Part shown: positions 44,596 to 58,099 of the stretch, piece by piece | Position numbering within the stretch: the stretch's first letter is position 1 | How the letters are laid out: every line of letters begins with the position of its first letter | DNA from: Ostrinia nubilalis | Lineage: Eukaryota; Arthropoda; Insecta; Lepidoptera; Crambidae | NCBI RefSeq assembly: GCF_963855985.1 | Contig: NC_087118.1 | Coordinates: forward strand, 2,790,001 to 2,854,000 | DNA length: 64,000 nucleotides | Direction: 5' to 3' | Notes under the pieces: model-generated | What the model was told of the DNA's origin: nothing | Database searches by the model: none | What the model saw: the letters and a program-made list of their open reading frames with translations, nothing else | Position numbers and translations under genes: made by a program

Positions 44596-45445
44596 TTGTG
44601 GAGGTGTACATATACTGTTCGGTACACTGTGGTACTGTGTACACATCGGTTTGCCGACGATATTGTGGTCATGGCAGAATCGTTGGAAGATCTTGGCACA
44701 ATGCTCGAAGACCTTAATCGATTTTCCCAAAAGGTAGGCCTGAGGATGAACATGGACAAAACGAAGCTTATGTCGAATGTCCATGTTGCGCCCTACCCAG
44801 CTTCAGTTGGGAGCTCAATTCTCGAGATTGTCGACAAGTATGTCTACCTCGGACAAACGATCCAGCTAGGTAGGTCCAATTTCGAGAAGGAGGTCAATCG
44901 TCGAATCCAACTCGGCTGGGCAGCGTTCGGGAAACTACGCAACATATTTTCGTCCAAAATACCTCAATGCCTGAAGACTAGAGTGTATGACCAATGTGTG
45001 TTACCAGTGATAACTTATGGCTCGGAAACGTGGCCTCTCACTATAGGCCTTATACAGAAGCTCAGTTGCACAGCGTGCTATGGAGAGGGCTATGCTTGGT
45101 GTTTCTTTGCGAGATCGGGAGAAACCTCAGAAATGAGGAGATCCGTAAACGAACCAAAGTCGCTGACATAGCCCGACAGATTAGCAAGCTGAAGTGGCAA
45201 TGGGCAGGGAACATAGTACGCAGAACATGAGCGATGGCCGGTGAGGCAGAAAGGTTCTGGAATGGAGGCCGCGTACCGGTAAACGTAGCGTGGGACTTCC
45301 ACCTACAAAGTGGACCGACGACATCGTAAAGGTAGCAGGGAAGCGCTGGACGCAGGCCGCTTCCAATCGATCAACATGGGAGGCATTGGGGGAGGCCTAT
45401 GTTCAGCAGTGGACGTCCTATGGCTGAAATGGTGGTGGTGGTGGT
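44596..45445 (+). pseudogene. RTE-clade LINE fragment, second copy
   Basis: Truncated at RFADDIVVMAESLEDLGTML (catalytic FADD kept), then RMNMDKTKLMSNVHV, DKYVYLGQTIQLGRSNFEKE, VYDQCVLPVITYGSETWPL. It shifts frame into EIRKRTKVADIARQISKLKW and WRPRTGKRS-type tail blocks, ending WTSYG and (TGG)n at 45430-45448. Same family as 21.8-22.9 kb and less decayed. Confidence 0.9.
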
Positions 45446-45501
45446 GGAACATATGTTACGGTTAATGTGATAAATTGAAAATTATTAATAATAACCGGTT
45501 A

Positions 45502-45620
45502 TCTATACTTATAATAAATCTGTAGAGAGGTCAATTCTGTACATGAAATATATTTTCAAAATAACTATCAGGGGGTGATTAGTGATCGATACTGATGCCA
45601 AAAATGCAATCAGTAAAATT

Positions 45621-45709
<89 letters not shown>

Positions 45710-46059
45710 ATGTTCCTTATAGAAACAAAAACTACTCGACTGATTTTAACGAAACTTGGTACAATTATTCTTCATACTCCTGGGCAGGTTATAGGATACT
45801 TAGGAATTCCCACGGGAACGGGAGTTAGCGGGAAAATCCTTTTGTATGAAAAATTCAAACCGCTTAAGTTAGACGCTTGAAATTTGGCATGCAGGTACCT
45901 TAGTAAACTTAAAGCTTAGTTACAAGAGGATATTGCAAAATTCCCACGGGAACGGGAGTTAGCGGGAAAAAACATTTGTATGAAAAAATCTAAACCGAGT
46001 AAGATAGATGAAGGGGGTAAAACGGGATCCACGCGTACGAAGTCGTGGGCGGCCGCTAG
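45502..46059 (+). mobile_element. Helitron-like family B copy with (TGTC)21
   Basis: TCTATACTTATAATAAATCT start, a TGTC tetranucleotide run at about 45624-45708, then two 135 bp-type units, hairpin and CTAG|T end. Inserted between A and T. Confidence 0.9.
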
Positions 46060-46826
46060 TTATGAATAATTACCGACAGTCGCGGTGAAAGTGATAAATT
46101 AATCACATTTAACAGTGATTATTTAATAATTCAACCTTAGTACTAACAAATTTCATAAAAGAGAACAACATCTTGTGTACGTGCTCGTAGTTAATAATAA
46201 CGTATAATAATAAAAAGGTTTTTATACATAAGCATTTTGTGAAACCAGTTTCGAGCCTTGCCCCTAGCGATTTAAAGTAGGGTAAGTTGTCTCACATTGA
46301 ACCAGGTAAATTTCTAAAGAGCATAGCTGCAACGTTTATGCTTCGAAACGTATAATTTTTCGCAATTCACTGTGGAATTTAATTAACTTTAAATCGCCAT
46401 TCACAAATATTTAATATTCTGTTTCATTTTTATGAAAAATGGGTTTTTTAAAAAAAGGAGTTTTGGTTCAATGTGTACACCAGGATGTACACTTTGAACC
46501 AGGGTATTTTCCACATTGAACCACCCTGTTGAGTTGAGTAAATTGGCCATTTAATTTTAATTTTCTAAATTATTTAAAAATAAAAAGACTGCTTTTATGT
46601 AATCAGTCGTTATTTATCTCTTTAATTAAAACTTTAATCACAATTTTCAATCACAATTGGTTATCATTTCAGTCAAGTAAAATAACCTAAGAGTACTTAT
46701 CTATACTTATAATAAATCTGCAGAGAGGTCAATTCTGTACATGAAATATATTTTCAAAATAACTATCAGGGGGTGATTAGTGATCGATACTGATGCCAAA
46801 AATGCAATCAGTAAAATTTTTGTCTC

Positions 46827-46863
<37 letters not shown>

Positions 46864-47684
46864 ATGTTCCTTATAGAAACAAAAACCACTTGACGGATTT
46901 TAACGAAACTTGGTACAATTATTCTTCATACTCCTGGGCAGGTTATAGGATACTTAGGAATTCCCACGGGAACGGGAATTAGCGGGAAAATCCTTTTGTA
47001 CGAAAAATCTAAACCGCTTAAGTTAGACGCTTGAAATTTGGCATGCAGGTACCTTAGAAAACTTAAAGCTTAGTTACAACAGGATATTGCAAAATTCCCA
47101 TGGGAACGGGAGTTATTGGGAAAAAACATTTGTATGAAAAAATCTAAACCGCGTAAGATATACTCTTGAAATTTGGCATGCAGGTACCTTAGTAAACTTA
47201 AAGCTTAGTTTATTTATTTATTTATTTATTAATGCAAAACACTTGTAAGCTTACAGAGCAGGTCCAAAGCGCTTACAAGCTTAAAAATAAAATAAACATA
47301 TCATAGGTACACTTAGGTCACAAATAAAATAGGTACATGCAGTTTATAAATTAAATGGCCCATAATGTTCTAATTTTAAGAACATAATGGATGCAATAAA
47401 ATATTGAGTATTGAACATTAAATAATTTAAAGAAACACTGAACAAGAGAAAAAAAAATGTCAGTGGTCAAATACATGTCAAAGAGATATTAATAAGTCAC
47501 TTTAAAAACAGAACAATAAAAATAAATGTCAATGGTCAAAATACATGTCAGAGAAATACTACTGAGGCAATTTTAAATAGAACAATACAAATAAATGTCA
47601 ATGGTCAAATACATGTTAAGAAATACAATTAAAGTCAATGTTAAACAGAAAAATAAAATATACAAATGTCAATGGTTAAATAAG

Positions 47685-50590
47685 TCAGAAAGTGTCATTT
47701 AAGAGAAGACAGAATTGGCGAAACACAATTCCAATTTGGTCAGCAAAAATGTCAATGTCGGTGTGCTGAGCGAGCAAGTCCCCAACGAGGCGCAGAGCGC
47801 GGGCGGAGGGCGCGTGCGCGGCGCGCTGCGTGCGCGTTTCGGGGCGCGCTAGCAGGCGCGGCGGGCGGCGCGGCGCAGTTTGCACTCCCGAGGCGTCCCG
47901 AGGTATGTTCCTTGGAACCAGTAGACATAGCCTCTCCAAGACAGATGGACTCTCAATAACATTCCTTATAATTAGGAGATAATGCTTTAGGAGGAGTATA
48001 AGTCGCCTATATTTGAGAGACTCCATATCGACCATTGCACATACGAACATTGACGGATACAGGTATGGGTAGTACCCGTATCGCTTTTTATATAACCAGC
48101 GCGCAAACTTACGCTGTATTTTTTCCACTAAGAGAACATATTTGTTCTCGTAGGGGTCCCATACTACCGCACCATACTCCAGTTTACTGCGGACGTATGC
48201 ATTAAATAAAACTTTTGCCACTGAGAGGTTGTCAAACTGTGCCGCTGTTCTCATTACGAAACCCAGCATACTACTCGCTTTTTTACAGGTCGCTAATACG
48301 TGGGAATGAAAGTTCAATTTTTCGTCAATAATTAAGCCTAGGTCTCGAATGTTATCAACTCTTACCAGTGGCGCGTCAGATAGTCTATACGTTGCGCATA
48401 TTGGTCTCCGCTTACGCGAACAAGTAATAACTTTACACTTGTCATTATTAAGTGGGAGATGGTTTTCCTGGCTCCATTCGTACACAAAGTCAATATCATT
48501 CTGCAGCGATTGGGTATCGTTAGGATCGGCTATACTTAGACTCAACTTGAGATCATCGGCGAACATAAGACACCTGGCTATACGGACTTTTTCCGGCAAG
48601 TCATTGACGAATACCAAGAATAGCGTAGGTCCCAGAGTGCTTCCCTGACTAACACCGGATCTTGTATAGTACTCCGTAGACTCGTAACCGTCAATCCTAA
48701 CATACTGGCAACGGTCACCTAGGTAACTTGCCATCAGCTGGAGTAACTTCGGCGTGAATCCCAGTATTGCCAATTTCTGCAGCAGAATATCGTTGTCCAC
48801 CAAATCAAACGCCTTGCGGAAATCGAAATAGGCCACGTCCACCTGCCGACCCACATCCATCTCGGAACACACGTAATCCACATGCGCCACAAGGTTAGTA
48901 ACAGTTGAACGAGCTTTCCTAAATCCATGCTGGTCATCATGTAACATGTTAACAATCTGATTACTGATATGTTTATTTAGGATTATTTCGTAAACTTTTG
49001 CAAAAACAGAGAGCACCGCAATAGGTCTGAAGGACGAAACATCATTGCCACCGTCACCTTTCGGAACTGGGGTAACTCTGGTCAACTTCCATTTCATGGG
49101 ATACTTTGCCTGGTGGAGTGAAAGATTAAATATATACAGGAGTGGCTCCGCCAGAACTGAGGCACAATCCTTGGCAAGAAATACCGGAATACCATCAGGC
49201 CCGCCAGAAGTTCTAGGTTTGAGTCGTCTTACAGCCTCTTTCAAGTTAGCTTCGTCCACAGATAAAACTGTGACAGAAGCAGCATTAGGATGATCGTGAG
49301 CTGCACGCAATGCCTCGAGATGGTTCAAGTGGGGTACGCTTGGCAGAAAAACAGAGCTGAAGTATTGAGCAAAGGCGTCCGCGGCCGCCTGACCTAGCAC
49401 CTCATCACCCTTGTAAGTGTAGGTTTCGACACCACGTCTCTCCTTTTTTTTCTCCTTAACAAAGTTCCAAAATTGGGTGGGATCATGAATAATGTTATTC
49501 TGAATACGCATAAGATGCTGCCGATATTCCACGTCAATTAATTTTTTGACGCGTTCACGGTAGTATTTAAAAAGCTCCCTGTTAAGCTCTTTGCCTTCAC
49601 TTTTGTATCTCTTTAGGTGAAAGTACTTTTTCTTAATACTACTTATTATTTCACCAGTATACCAATTTGGATAATTGTACATTTTACTATTAGTAGAACG
49701 CTTCTTGATGGGAACAAAGCTCTTAATACAGTCATATAACTTAGAATAATAAAGCTCAACGGCGGAGTCCACCTCCACCACATTTAACAAATCAGACCAG
49801 TCCATCGCCGCTAATGCCAAGTATAGACCCCGCAAATCGCCCTTACGCCAATTGAAGTCGGGGCTGCAGCTAGATCCATACACGGGCAGAGATGAAGAGA
49901 CTGGTATTACTAACTTTCTATCCGGGAGTTTAAGCAGTATTTCCAATGCTGGATGTAGTGAGTCAATACGAACCATGGGGTCCGCCTGAGAAACAACGAC
50001 TTCATCGGGGACAAGATCGCTCAGCACTAAATCTAACATTCTACCAAGACAGTTGTACACCCCATTGTATTGCTGTATAGAACAGAAGTCACAAAAAAGG
50101 TCAAATTGCGTTTTGACATTAGCGCTACAAGAAAACAAATTAAAGTCACCTATTATAAATACACTAATGTTGGGGTACGCACATATCGCGTCTCCAATAC
50201 AAGACAAGACATTTAAATATTGAACGTCATTGTAACTAGGAGGCAAATATACAACACAACACAGAAATTTTACATTATTGCAACTAATAATAGCCAATAT
50301 CAGTTCCATGTCGACAGTTTGAGATTCGATGTCAGTAATAATACGGACCGAATAAGAGTCACGAACCGCAAGTAACACTCCTCCGTACCCAGAGTCTTTT
50401 TCCCTGTCCTTACGCACTACTTTATACCCTGCCGGGAACAATTCACCGTCACACACTGAACTTGTTAAGAACGTTTCAATTAGGGTAATTATGTCATAGG
50501 TACTGTGCGTGATATTTTTGTAGAATTCAACAGTCTTAGACCGAAGTCCCCGGACATTCTGGTGGAAGATTTTTATTCTTCTAAGTTGTG
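47685..50590 (-). CDS. LINE ORF2: AP endonuclease and reverse transcriptase
   Basis: Open from the end of ORF1, overlapping its TAG by a +1 shift (SQLRRIKIFHQNVRGLRSKT), with no ATG at the start, so translation may rely on reinitiation or frameshifting. Endonuclease: HQNVRGLRS, DIITLIETFLT, GYGGVLLAV, FIIGDFNLF, and SLHPALEI at the end. RT: RTSGGPDGIPVFLAKDC, FRPIAVLSVFAKVYEIIL, QHGFRKARSTVTNLV, VAYFDFRKAFDLVDN (motif A), SGVSQGSTLGPTLFLVFVND, RCLMFADDLKLSLS (FADD), HLPLNNDKCKVITC. The C-terminus includes VWDPYENKYVLLVEKIQRKF and a GC-rich Arg/Pro stretch. About 965 residues. Jockey/CR1 supergroup by motifs; clade not settled. Confidence 0.92.
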
Positions 50591-51477
50591 ACGCGCTTTC
50601 CCGTATTTTTTTCTTTCGGACGAAAGTTCTGCCGCCAAGGTTTAATACATATGTCTTCTGCCCAATTATCTGGGCTCATCACGATATCAGCAATGTTGGA
50701 TGGCACACTGAGCTTAAACGACGCGTAACGCCCACGAGGCTTTAGTTCCTCAACAGTGCATTCTTTACTTCCAGAGACAGCTGCCAGGTGGTCACTGACC
50801 ACCTGGGCTGATGTACCTTCCTGCACGTAATACAGGTGTAGATAGCGCCGCCTCACAGCAGCGCTCAACGGCGTAGCTCCCGGAGCAGCAGTGCCCCTAA
50901 GCACACCAGGGAGTGATCGCCGCCCTGGTCTCCGCTTCACCTCTGTCCAAGCTTCGCCCACGCTATCATCTCCACCATTGCCACTTATGTCAACAGATGT
51001 GACCTCAGTAACACGTTCCGGCGAGCTCACCATCACGACGGGAGAAGCTTTCTTTTTCTCAGCACTGGTACTCTTGTTCTTGGCCCCCTTGTCTTTATGA
51101 GGCTTTTGCCTCGAAGGCATAGGTGCGTCTGGACACATCCTATTAGGCCCCGCAGTACTCAAATCTTCAATGTTCAGCGTACGATTATGCTGTTGCTTCA
51201 CTTTGTCGGCTACATCAGTCAGCACTGCATTCATGTGGTCCAAAAGTTCGGTCTTGATGGTAGAAAATTGTTCAGACACAAACATCTTGATTTTACTTGT
51301 CAGCTGCATTTCAAATTTAGACATGTGACTGTCGATGGCAGTCTGTAGCTCCTCTCTAATGATAATGCGTAGTTTATCCGTTAAGGAGTCCTCAGAAGCA
51401 TCACCTTTCTGCACCTGCGTATTCCTCTGCGATACTCTTTGAGCTTTTCTTAAGGTGACATATTCAAAACCCCCCAT
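50581..51477 (-). CDS. LINE ORF1
   Basis: Start chosen at MGGFEYVTLRKAQR (51477). The open frame continues 5' only through Helitron DNA, which cannot be part of the LINE. About 298 residues: coiled-coil-prone N-terminal half (DKLRIIIREELQTAIDSHMS), basic low-complexity middle (HKDKGAKNKSTSAEKKKAS), and a C-terminal fold YLHLYYVQEGTSAQVVSDHL, CTVEELKPRGRYASFKL, DNWAEDICIKPWRQNF, typical of insect LINE ORF1 proteins in which this region is RRM-like or zinc-knuckle-associated; no CCHC is seen here. Ends GKRVTT at 50581. Expected role: RNA binding in the retrotransposition particle. Confidence 0.8.
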   Translation of the reverse strand: MGGFEYVTLRKAQRVSQRNTQVQKGDASEDSLTDKLRIIIREELQTAIDSHMSKFEMQLTSKIKMFVSEQFSTIKTELLDHMNAVLTDVADKVKQQHNRTLNIEDLSTAGPNRMCPDAPMPSRQKPHKDKGAKNKSTSAEKKKASPVVMVSSPERVTEVTSVDISGNGGDDSVGEAWTEVKRRPGRRSLPGVLRGTAAPGATPLSAAVRRRYLHLYYVQEGTSAQVVSDHLAAVSGSKECTVEELKPRGRYASFKLSVPSNIADIVMSPDNWAEDICIKPWRQNFRPKEKNTGKRVTT

Positions 51478-51847
51478 AGGGGTACCCGTGGGGATGTCGG
51501 CTGACTTTTCCAGAACGCGACCAATCGGACAACAGGATATTGCAAAAATCTCACGGGAACGGGAGTTAGCGGGAAAAAACATTTGTATGAAAAAATCTGA
51601 ACCACGTAAGATAGATGAAGGGGGGGTAAAACGAGATCCACGCGCACGAAGTCGCGGGCGGCCGCTAGTAAATAATAAAAATTTAACATAAATAACATGT
51701 TTTAAATGAATAATTAACATATTCAAGATATTTAAGAAAATAATTAAACGAAAACTAAATTCTTTTACGAAATCGTTGAACAAAAATTAAAGAAAAAGTT
51801 TCTAGAAAAAGGTACGAAAATTCTACCCCTAGACCAATCAACAAATA

Positions 51848-53125
<1,278 letters not shown>

Positions 53126-53241
53126 TATAAAAGATATTCTTTGAAGAAAACAAACATTAAAAAAAATTAAAACTTAAAAGTGACAATGCTCCAAGGAAAC
53201 AAATTAAAAAAAAGTTTAAGCAATTTAAAAAACATCAAAGG

Positions 53242-55434
53242 TCAACGTAAGTGAATAGTAGGTGCAACATAAACCGGGAAACATAAAGTCGAGGTACGAC
53301 TTTCTGTTCCATTAATTTTCGGCGACGGTAAAATCATTTTAATTTCTTTTAAATTAACAATTGCCAAATCAGGTTCCAAAGGCATTCGGAATTTCATATT
53401 TTGCTTGTTAAGCAGCCGCAAGAATGAAACATCATAGTCGTCATTGTCGTTCACTTGAATAATCTTAGCTACATAGTAAACTTTGACATTTTTAACATTA
53501 AAAAGCGTTAAAACGTAATCATAAATTGCCGGTTTACGGGTTAATTTAGCAAAATTTCCATTTATTACTTGGACCTCTTCTTCATCGCTTTTGTCGATCC
53601 CACTAACGTCAGTGTCACTCAATTCAGGCACTATTTCAAGCTCATCTTCGGAAGTAGATGGAGTTATATCAACATTTTTACGCTTCTTGTTTTTTATCTT
53701 CTTGAGGGCACCTGTTTTGGGAATCACATCTCGTTTTACTTTTCCTGTTTTGGGAATCACATCTCGTTTAACTTTTTTGGTTTTGGGTTTCTTTTCGTTA
53801 AGTCTTCTTTTATTTTCCATAATTTCATTTTTTTCTGGGGTATCAGTTACAATTCGGCTTCTTCCTCTTTTTCTCAATTTTCTGTTTTCCGTCCGTGGGC
53901 CAGCTTTAAGAGGCGGCATAAATTGCTTTGGTGAAATAAAAGAGATCTTTTGCGTTTTTGATATTGGTGAACTGGAAACGACTTCTTTGTTAGGGTCTGC
54001 TGAAGATTTGTCTAAAGGATTGGCTTCAGTAATGTTTTCGGTGGTTTCTATTAGTGATGGACTTTCTGGTTCTTCCTCACAAAATGTATCATCAGACTTC
54101 AAAGATACAGTGTCAGCAATATGTTGTTCTTTAGAGGGTATTTCTGGAAATTGGGATTCAGGTTCTGGCCTATCAGTTACAGTATTCTGTTCTTTTGTGG
54201 GTATGTCTGGGTATTGAGGCTCAGGTTCTGGCCTATCAGTCACGTCCGCGGGCATAAAGTCAATATCCGAAAATACGTCTGGGTCGAATGGAAATATGCC
54301 ACATTTCCTAAAAGCTGATGTTATATTTACCGGAGTCATTGCTCGAGCATATGCAATCCCTACGCATTCAGCAATGTTATAAATTGTTATCGATTTTCCA
54401 GGGTGCCGCACCATCCAAGAGTCGATGGCACTGTAGTAGAAAGTTTTAAATGGGGCGTTTAACCCCACATCCAGAGGCTGCATTTTTGCAGTTGTGTGTG
54501 GATGCAATGTGAGAATAGTCACTCCTGAATTCTTAGCCAAATCCAAAGCTTCTATGGATAAGTGTGACTCATGATTATCATATATCAATAATGCGGGATT
54601 GTCTTTGCTTGCAGCGGTATGCTTGATGAAATGTTTCATGACTTCAACGAATAATTCAGATGTCATCCATCCTGTTGGATTGGCCAAACCGAGAGAACCC
54701 GGGGGAGCACCTGCCAGCATTATATCTTTAAAATTTTTGCGTGGGAAAACAAGAACTGGTGGCAGAGCTTGGCCTGAAGCACATATAATTGCACAAGTGG
54801 TGACCAAGACCCCTTTTTCTCCACTAGTTACTCTGCAAATATTGTGTTTGCCTTTAGGCCCAACTACTTTTTGTGGACGTTGAACAGTTGTGGTGGCTGT
54901 TTCGTCTAAATTGAAGATTCGACAACCGGTACCTAAAGATTTTACAGTCTCTCTATTAAATGACGTCACGCGGGTTAAGCTAACCGCCTCGGGCTTCTTT
55001 ACTGAAATGTCACCATGGCGTTTTTTGAATGAACGGAACCATTCTTTGCCTGCCTTCTTTTCTCTCTCCCAGCTATCAGGAATATTCATGTTGTTCAATT
55101 TCGCCATTTGATACGCAATTTTGCGACAGTCGGTCACAGACAGTCCATAATATTTCAAAGCGCATTCATTGATGTATTCTTTGAGGGCTTCTTCTTGTTG
55201 ATCATTGAAAATCAAATGATTTTCATAATTCGGTGTCAATTTCTTGTTAGCAAGTTCTTCTTCAACCACGTTTAAATTCCGCTTTACATAGCGGCGTAAA
55301 GTAGGATAAGCAATGCCATAAGTTTTCGCAGCTTTTCTAATGGATTTGCCAGCTCTATGTAGTTTAAGAGCATTCAGCATGCTTTCCGCTGTGTGCCCGC
55401 CCCGTTTTCTTACCAATACTCTATTTCGTGCCAT
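53242..55434 (-). CDS. pogo/Tigger-like transposase (pogo-1)
   Basis: About 730 residues. HTH_psq at about 10-55 (MLNALKLHRAGKSIRKAAKT); CENPB-type second helix-turn-helix region including PDSWEREKKAGKEWFRSF; DDE_1 catalytic core with D177 (FNLDET), D286 (YDNHESH) and D322 (QPLDVG), giving 35 residues between the last two. A long Ser/Lys-rich linker with two near-identical KRDVIPKTG repeats follows, and a C-terminal block (FNVKNVKVYYVAKIIQ, VSFLRLLNKQNMKFRMPLEP) shared with pogo-2. About 35-40 residues expected between TSFNRETVKS and FNLDET are missing, an in-frame internal deletion. Open otherwise. It would act on the TA-flanked ends at 46280 and 55923. Confidence 0.93.
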   Translation of the reverse strand: MARNRVLVRKRGGHTAESMLNALKLHRAGKSIRKAAKTYGIAYPTLRRYVKRNLNVVEEELANKKLTPNYENHLIFNDQQEEALKEYINECALKYYGLSVTDCRKIAYQMAKLNNMNIPDSWEREKKAGKEWFRSFKKRHGDISVKKPEAVSLTRVTSFNRETVKSLGTGCRIFNLDETATTTVQRPQKVVGPKGKHNICRVTSGEKGVLVTTCAIICASGQALPPVLVFPRKNFKDIMLAGAPPGSLGLANPTGWMTSELFVEVMKHFIKHTAASKDNPALLIYDNHESHLSIEALDLAKNSGVTILTLHPHTTAKMQPLDVGLNAPFKTFYYSAIDSWMVRHPGKSITIYNIAECVGIAYARAMTPVNITSAFRKCGIFPFDPDVFSDIDFMPADVTDRPEPEPQYPDIPTKEQNTVTDRPEPESQFPEIPSKEQHIADTVSLKSDDTFCEEEPESPSLIETTENITEANPLDKSSADPNKEVVSSSPISKTQKISFISPKQFMPPLKAGPRTENRKLRKRGRSRIVTDTPEKNEIMENKRRLNEKKPKTKKVKRDVIPKTGKVKRDVIPKTGALKKIKNKKRKNVDITPSTSEDELEIVPELSDTDVSGIDKSDEEEVQVINGNFAKLTRKPAIYDYVLTLFNVKNVKVYYVAKIIQVNDNDDYDVSFLRLLNKQNMKFRMPLEPDLAIVNLKEIKMILPSPKINGTESRTSTLCFPVYVAPTIHLR

Positions 55435-56203
55435 TCTGAAATAAAACGTGAAGCATTATACCTACGCATCCAATTGTAAATCAAAACACCAATCAGGGAG
55501 TACACTATGAACCATGGTTCAATGTAGGACAACCAACAGTGGTTCATTGTGGGACACACCACGTTTTTAAAATAACCTTAAAAAACGAACGACATGCAAG
55601 TAGCATTACGCAATGAATTATTAAAGAGATTCAAGCTTGATAATTATACAACTCAAATTAACTATAACAAGTTTGATATTTATTTCCGAAAATAAATGAA
55701 AAAACAAAGAAAATCAAACAAAAATCTTACTTTTGAGACTATTTTTCGAAGAAACTGTGCGCACTCAGCCACCTTGCACGCTGTCGCCACGCAAACTACT
55801 GAGTAAAAGCGGCGTCTATAGATGTCTCTTTTCCTCGCATTAGCACGAAGTGGCAACGTTGCATTTTAGAAATATGGCGATGGTTCAATGTAGCTGCCTG
55901 GTTCACTGTGAGACATCCGACCCTACCTATCGATATCTTGTCGACTCCATTTTATCTTTCTTCTCTCACTAGCGTTTTCAAAGTGTGCGTCACGTCACGC
56001 GGCCATTGATTGGCCATAAGGCACGCCTTCTGGCCAATCACAGCACTTTTAAGCCGGTTGCACATGTTGTCGTAGACTCTCAGTCGCTTTGTTTTTACAC
56101 AGTTGAATGTGTGTGTGGGAGCTGTGGTGGGGGAAATGTGTGGACACTGGTTCTCGTTGTAGTTACGCTCGACTTCATATCTATTCTCTTTCTATGATCT
56201 GAA

Positions 56204-58098
56204 GTTTTATGACAACCTAGAAACTGCAATGTCTTGACACGAAATGTTTGGGAATGGAACTAGAGTGTATAACCTTGACGAGACAAATACTATGACTGTT
56301 CAAAAATCGGCCAAAGTTTTGGCATTAAAGGGACAAAAACAGGTGTCAAAAGTCACAAGCGCAGAAAGAGGGACTCTGGTAACACATGTTATATAATCAA
56401 CGCGTTAGGAAATACGTTACCACCAGTAATGATTTTTCCGCGAGTGCACTTCAAAAATCATATGCTGAATGGTGCACCAACTGGAACACTAGGATTGGCC
56501 ACGCAAAGTGGATGGATGAATAAGGAACTATTTGTCAAAACAATGAAACACTTTATTACACACACAAATAGCAGAAAAGACAACCCTAGTCTCTTGATTT
56601 TAGACAACCATGAGTCACACATCAGCATTGAAGCTCTTAATTTAGCCAAAAATAATGGTGTTACTATACTCACTGTTCCACCACACACAACAGGTAAGAT
56701 ACAACCTTTAGGTGTTGGCGTTTTTGGCCCTTTTAAAACGGCATATAACAAAGCTGTTGACAGCTGGATGATGCGGAACCCCGGGAAGACCTTCTCCATT
56801 TATGAAGTAGCTGCGTGTGTTAAAGAAGCACATATGAAAGCAATGACCCCAAATAACATATGTAATGCCTTTAAGGCAACCGGGATTTCCCCCTTTAACA
56901 GAGACATATTTTCTGATGATGATTTCGCGCCCAGTGAGGTAACAAACAGACTATTAGAAAAAGATAATATACTGCCACCAGAAGAAGAAAGATTAAACAA
57001 TGAGAATGATGTGAGAACAAGGACCCCATCTCCATCAATAATACATAATGATATTACACTCTATTGACACCCCAAGTTCTTCAGTGAATTTACTGCCTCA
57101 AGCAGTTTCACTGTCCGGTAATATAACGAGTGAATATCCTTCTGAAGAACACATTTCTATCTAACCAAACCGACTTTCCCAGCTCGCATTGCAAGCAGTT
57201 TCCTCTACTAGAACTAGTCCAGTACCTTTGAATATCACAATTGACATAACAAAATCTCATCGCACACCATCCAAAAATCCCAGTCCGATTCCATCCTCAT
57301 CTTTATGTTCTCTTCCTCCCTTCCCCTCATAATTTACCGCAAAAAAAGTCGATAAATTCGGACGTTTCCTCTCCAGCACGCAGCAAAAGAACACCCAGTG
57401 TTAAAAAATTCATTAGTCCATTCGAATTTAAGGGATTACCCAAAGCAGGACCACGAAAGAAAGGAAAATCTGTTATACGTAGAGGCAAAGTATGATCGCA
57501 ACAGATACATCTAATAAAAATGAAATAGAACAGCTGAAGAAAAAAATAAACAAAAAAATAAAAAGAAGTCTGTTAACGTAGTAAAAAGAAAAATCTTAGA
57601 AAGCGACAGTGATAGTGAAGAAGAGGAGCGTATGAGTCTTTATTCAGAGGAAGAGCCTACTTTTGATGAAGACGATGATAAAATTGATGTTGTGGATCCT
57701 AATAACTTTCCTTTATTACAAAATTTGCCAGAAGAGGGAAGATTTGTACTGGTCGAATTTCAAGTGAAAGGGAAAAAAGTCTATTATGTAGCAAAAGTTA
57801 TAGGAATAATTAATGAAGATGTAGAAGTTAGCTTTCTTAGAAAGTCTGCAAAGAATCCAAATAAATTTTATTTATTTATTTATTTATTTATTTTATTGGG
57901 CTATCAACATGAGATACAGTATTAAATACAATTAAACAATTAAGCCAAATTTGTTTGCCTAATGTTCCAGATATAGCTACTGTTAATAAATATTATGATA
58001 TTAAACTAATGTTGCCTCAGCCTGGAATTAGTGGGAGTACTAAAAGAGTACAAGGGTTGTACCAATTTGATATGGACTTTTCTAGAATAGATCTACGT
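56204..58098 (+). pseudogene. pogo-2 transposase, C-terminal part
   Basis: Resumes FYDNLETAM after the 24 kb insertion, then RVYNLDETNTMTVQKSAKVL (first catalytic D). After a frameshift it is open from 56429: GAPTGTLGLATQSGWMNKEL, LLILDNHESHISIEALNLAK (second D), HTTGKIQPLGVGVFGPFK, where the third D is replaced by G (PLG for PLD). Stops break the linker. From 57632 it reads the C-terminal block FVLVEFQVKGKKVYYVAKVI, EVSFLRKSAKNPNKF. A (TTTA)n insertion at 57866-57930 interrupts, and it ends IATVNKYYDIKLMLPQPGIS to 58098. Inactive on several counts. Confidence 0.88.
57866..57935. repeat. (TTTA)n-led small insertion in pogo-2
   Basis: A TTTA run plus attgggctatcaacatgaga, placed between two blocks of pogo-2 C-terminal coding. 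Possibly a truncated LINE or SINE tail. Confidence 0.5.
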
Positions 58099-58099
58099 T

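Larger units (their letters stand above)
47211..51528 (-). mobile_element. LINE with both ORFs open, (TAAA)n tail
   Basis: A 4.3 kb minus-strand non-LTR retrotransposon: short 5' leader, ORF1 (51477-50581), overlapping ORF2 (to 47685), ~470 bp 3' region with repeated 'atgtcaatggtcaaat' blocks, and a TAAA tail at 47211-47226. It joins Helitron DNA on both sides without an obvious duplication. No stops or frameshifts seen; it looks young. Confidence 0.88.
46700..51668 (+). mobile_element. Helitron-like family B copy interrupted by a LINE
   Basis: The 5' part 46700-47210 (TCTATACTTATAATAAATCT, TGTC run, two units) stops at aagcttagtt. The 3' part 51529-51668 (acaacaggatattgcaaaa to hairpin and CTAG) continues exactly where it left off. 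The gap is the LINE at 47211-51528. Confidence 0.88.

Noticed and set aside
45595..45828. 77-residue ORF rich in SVCLSVCL
   Set aside because: Translation of the TGTC tetranucleotide in a Helitron.
50581..51783. 400-residue ORF1 starting at 51783
   Set aside because: The first ~100 residues are translated Helitron and flanking DNA; the LINE begins near 51528 and the sensible start is 51477.
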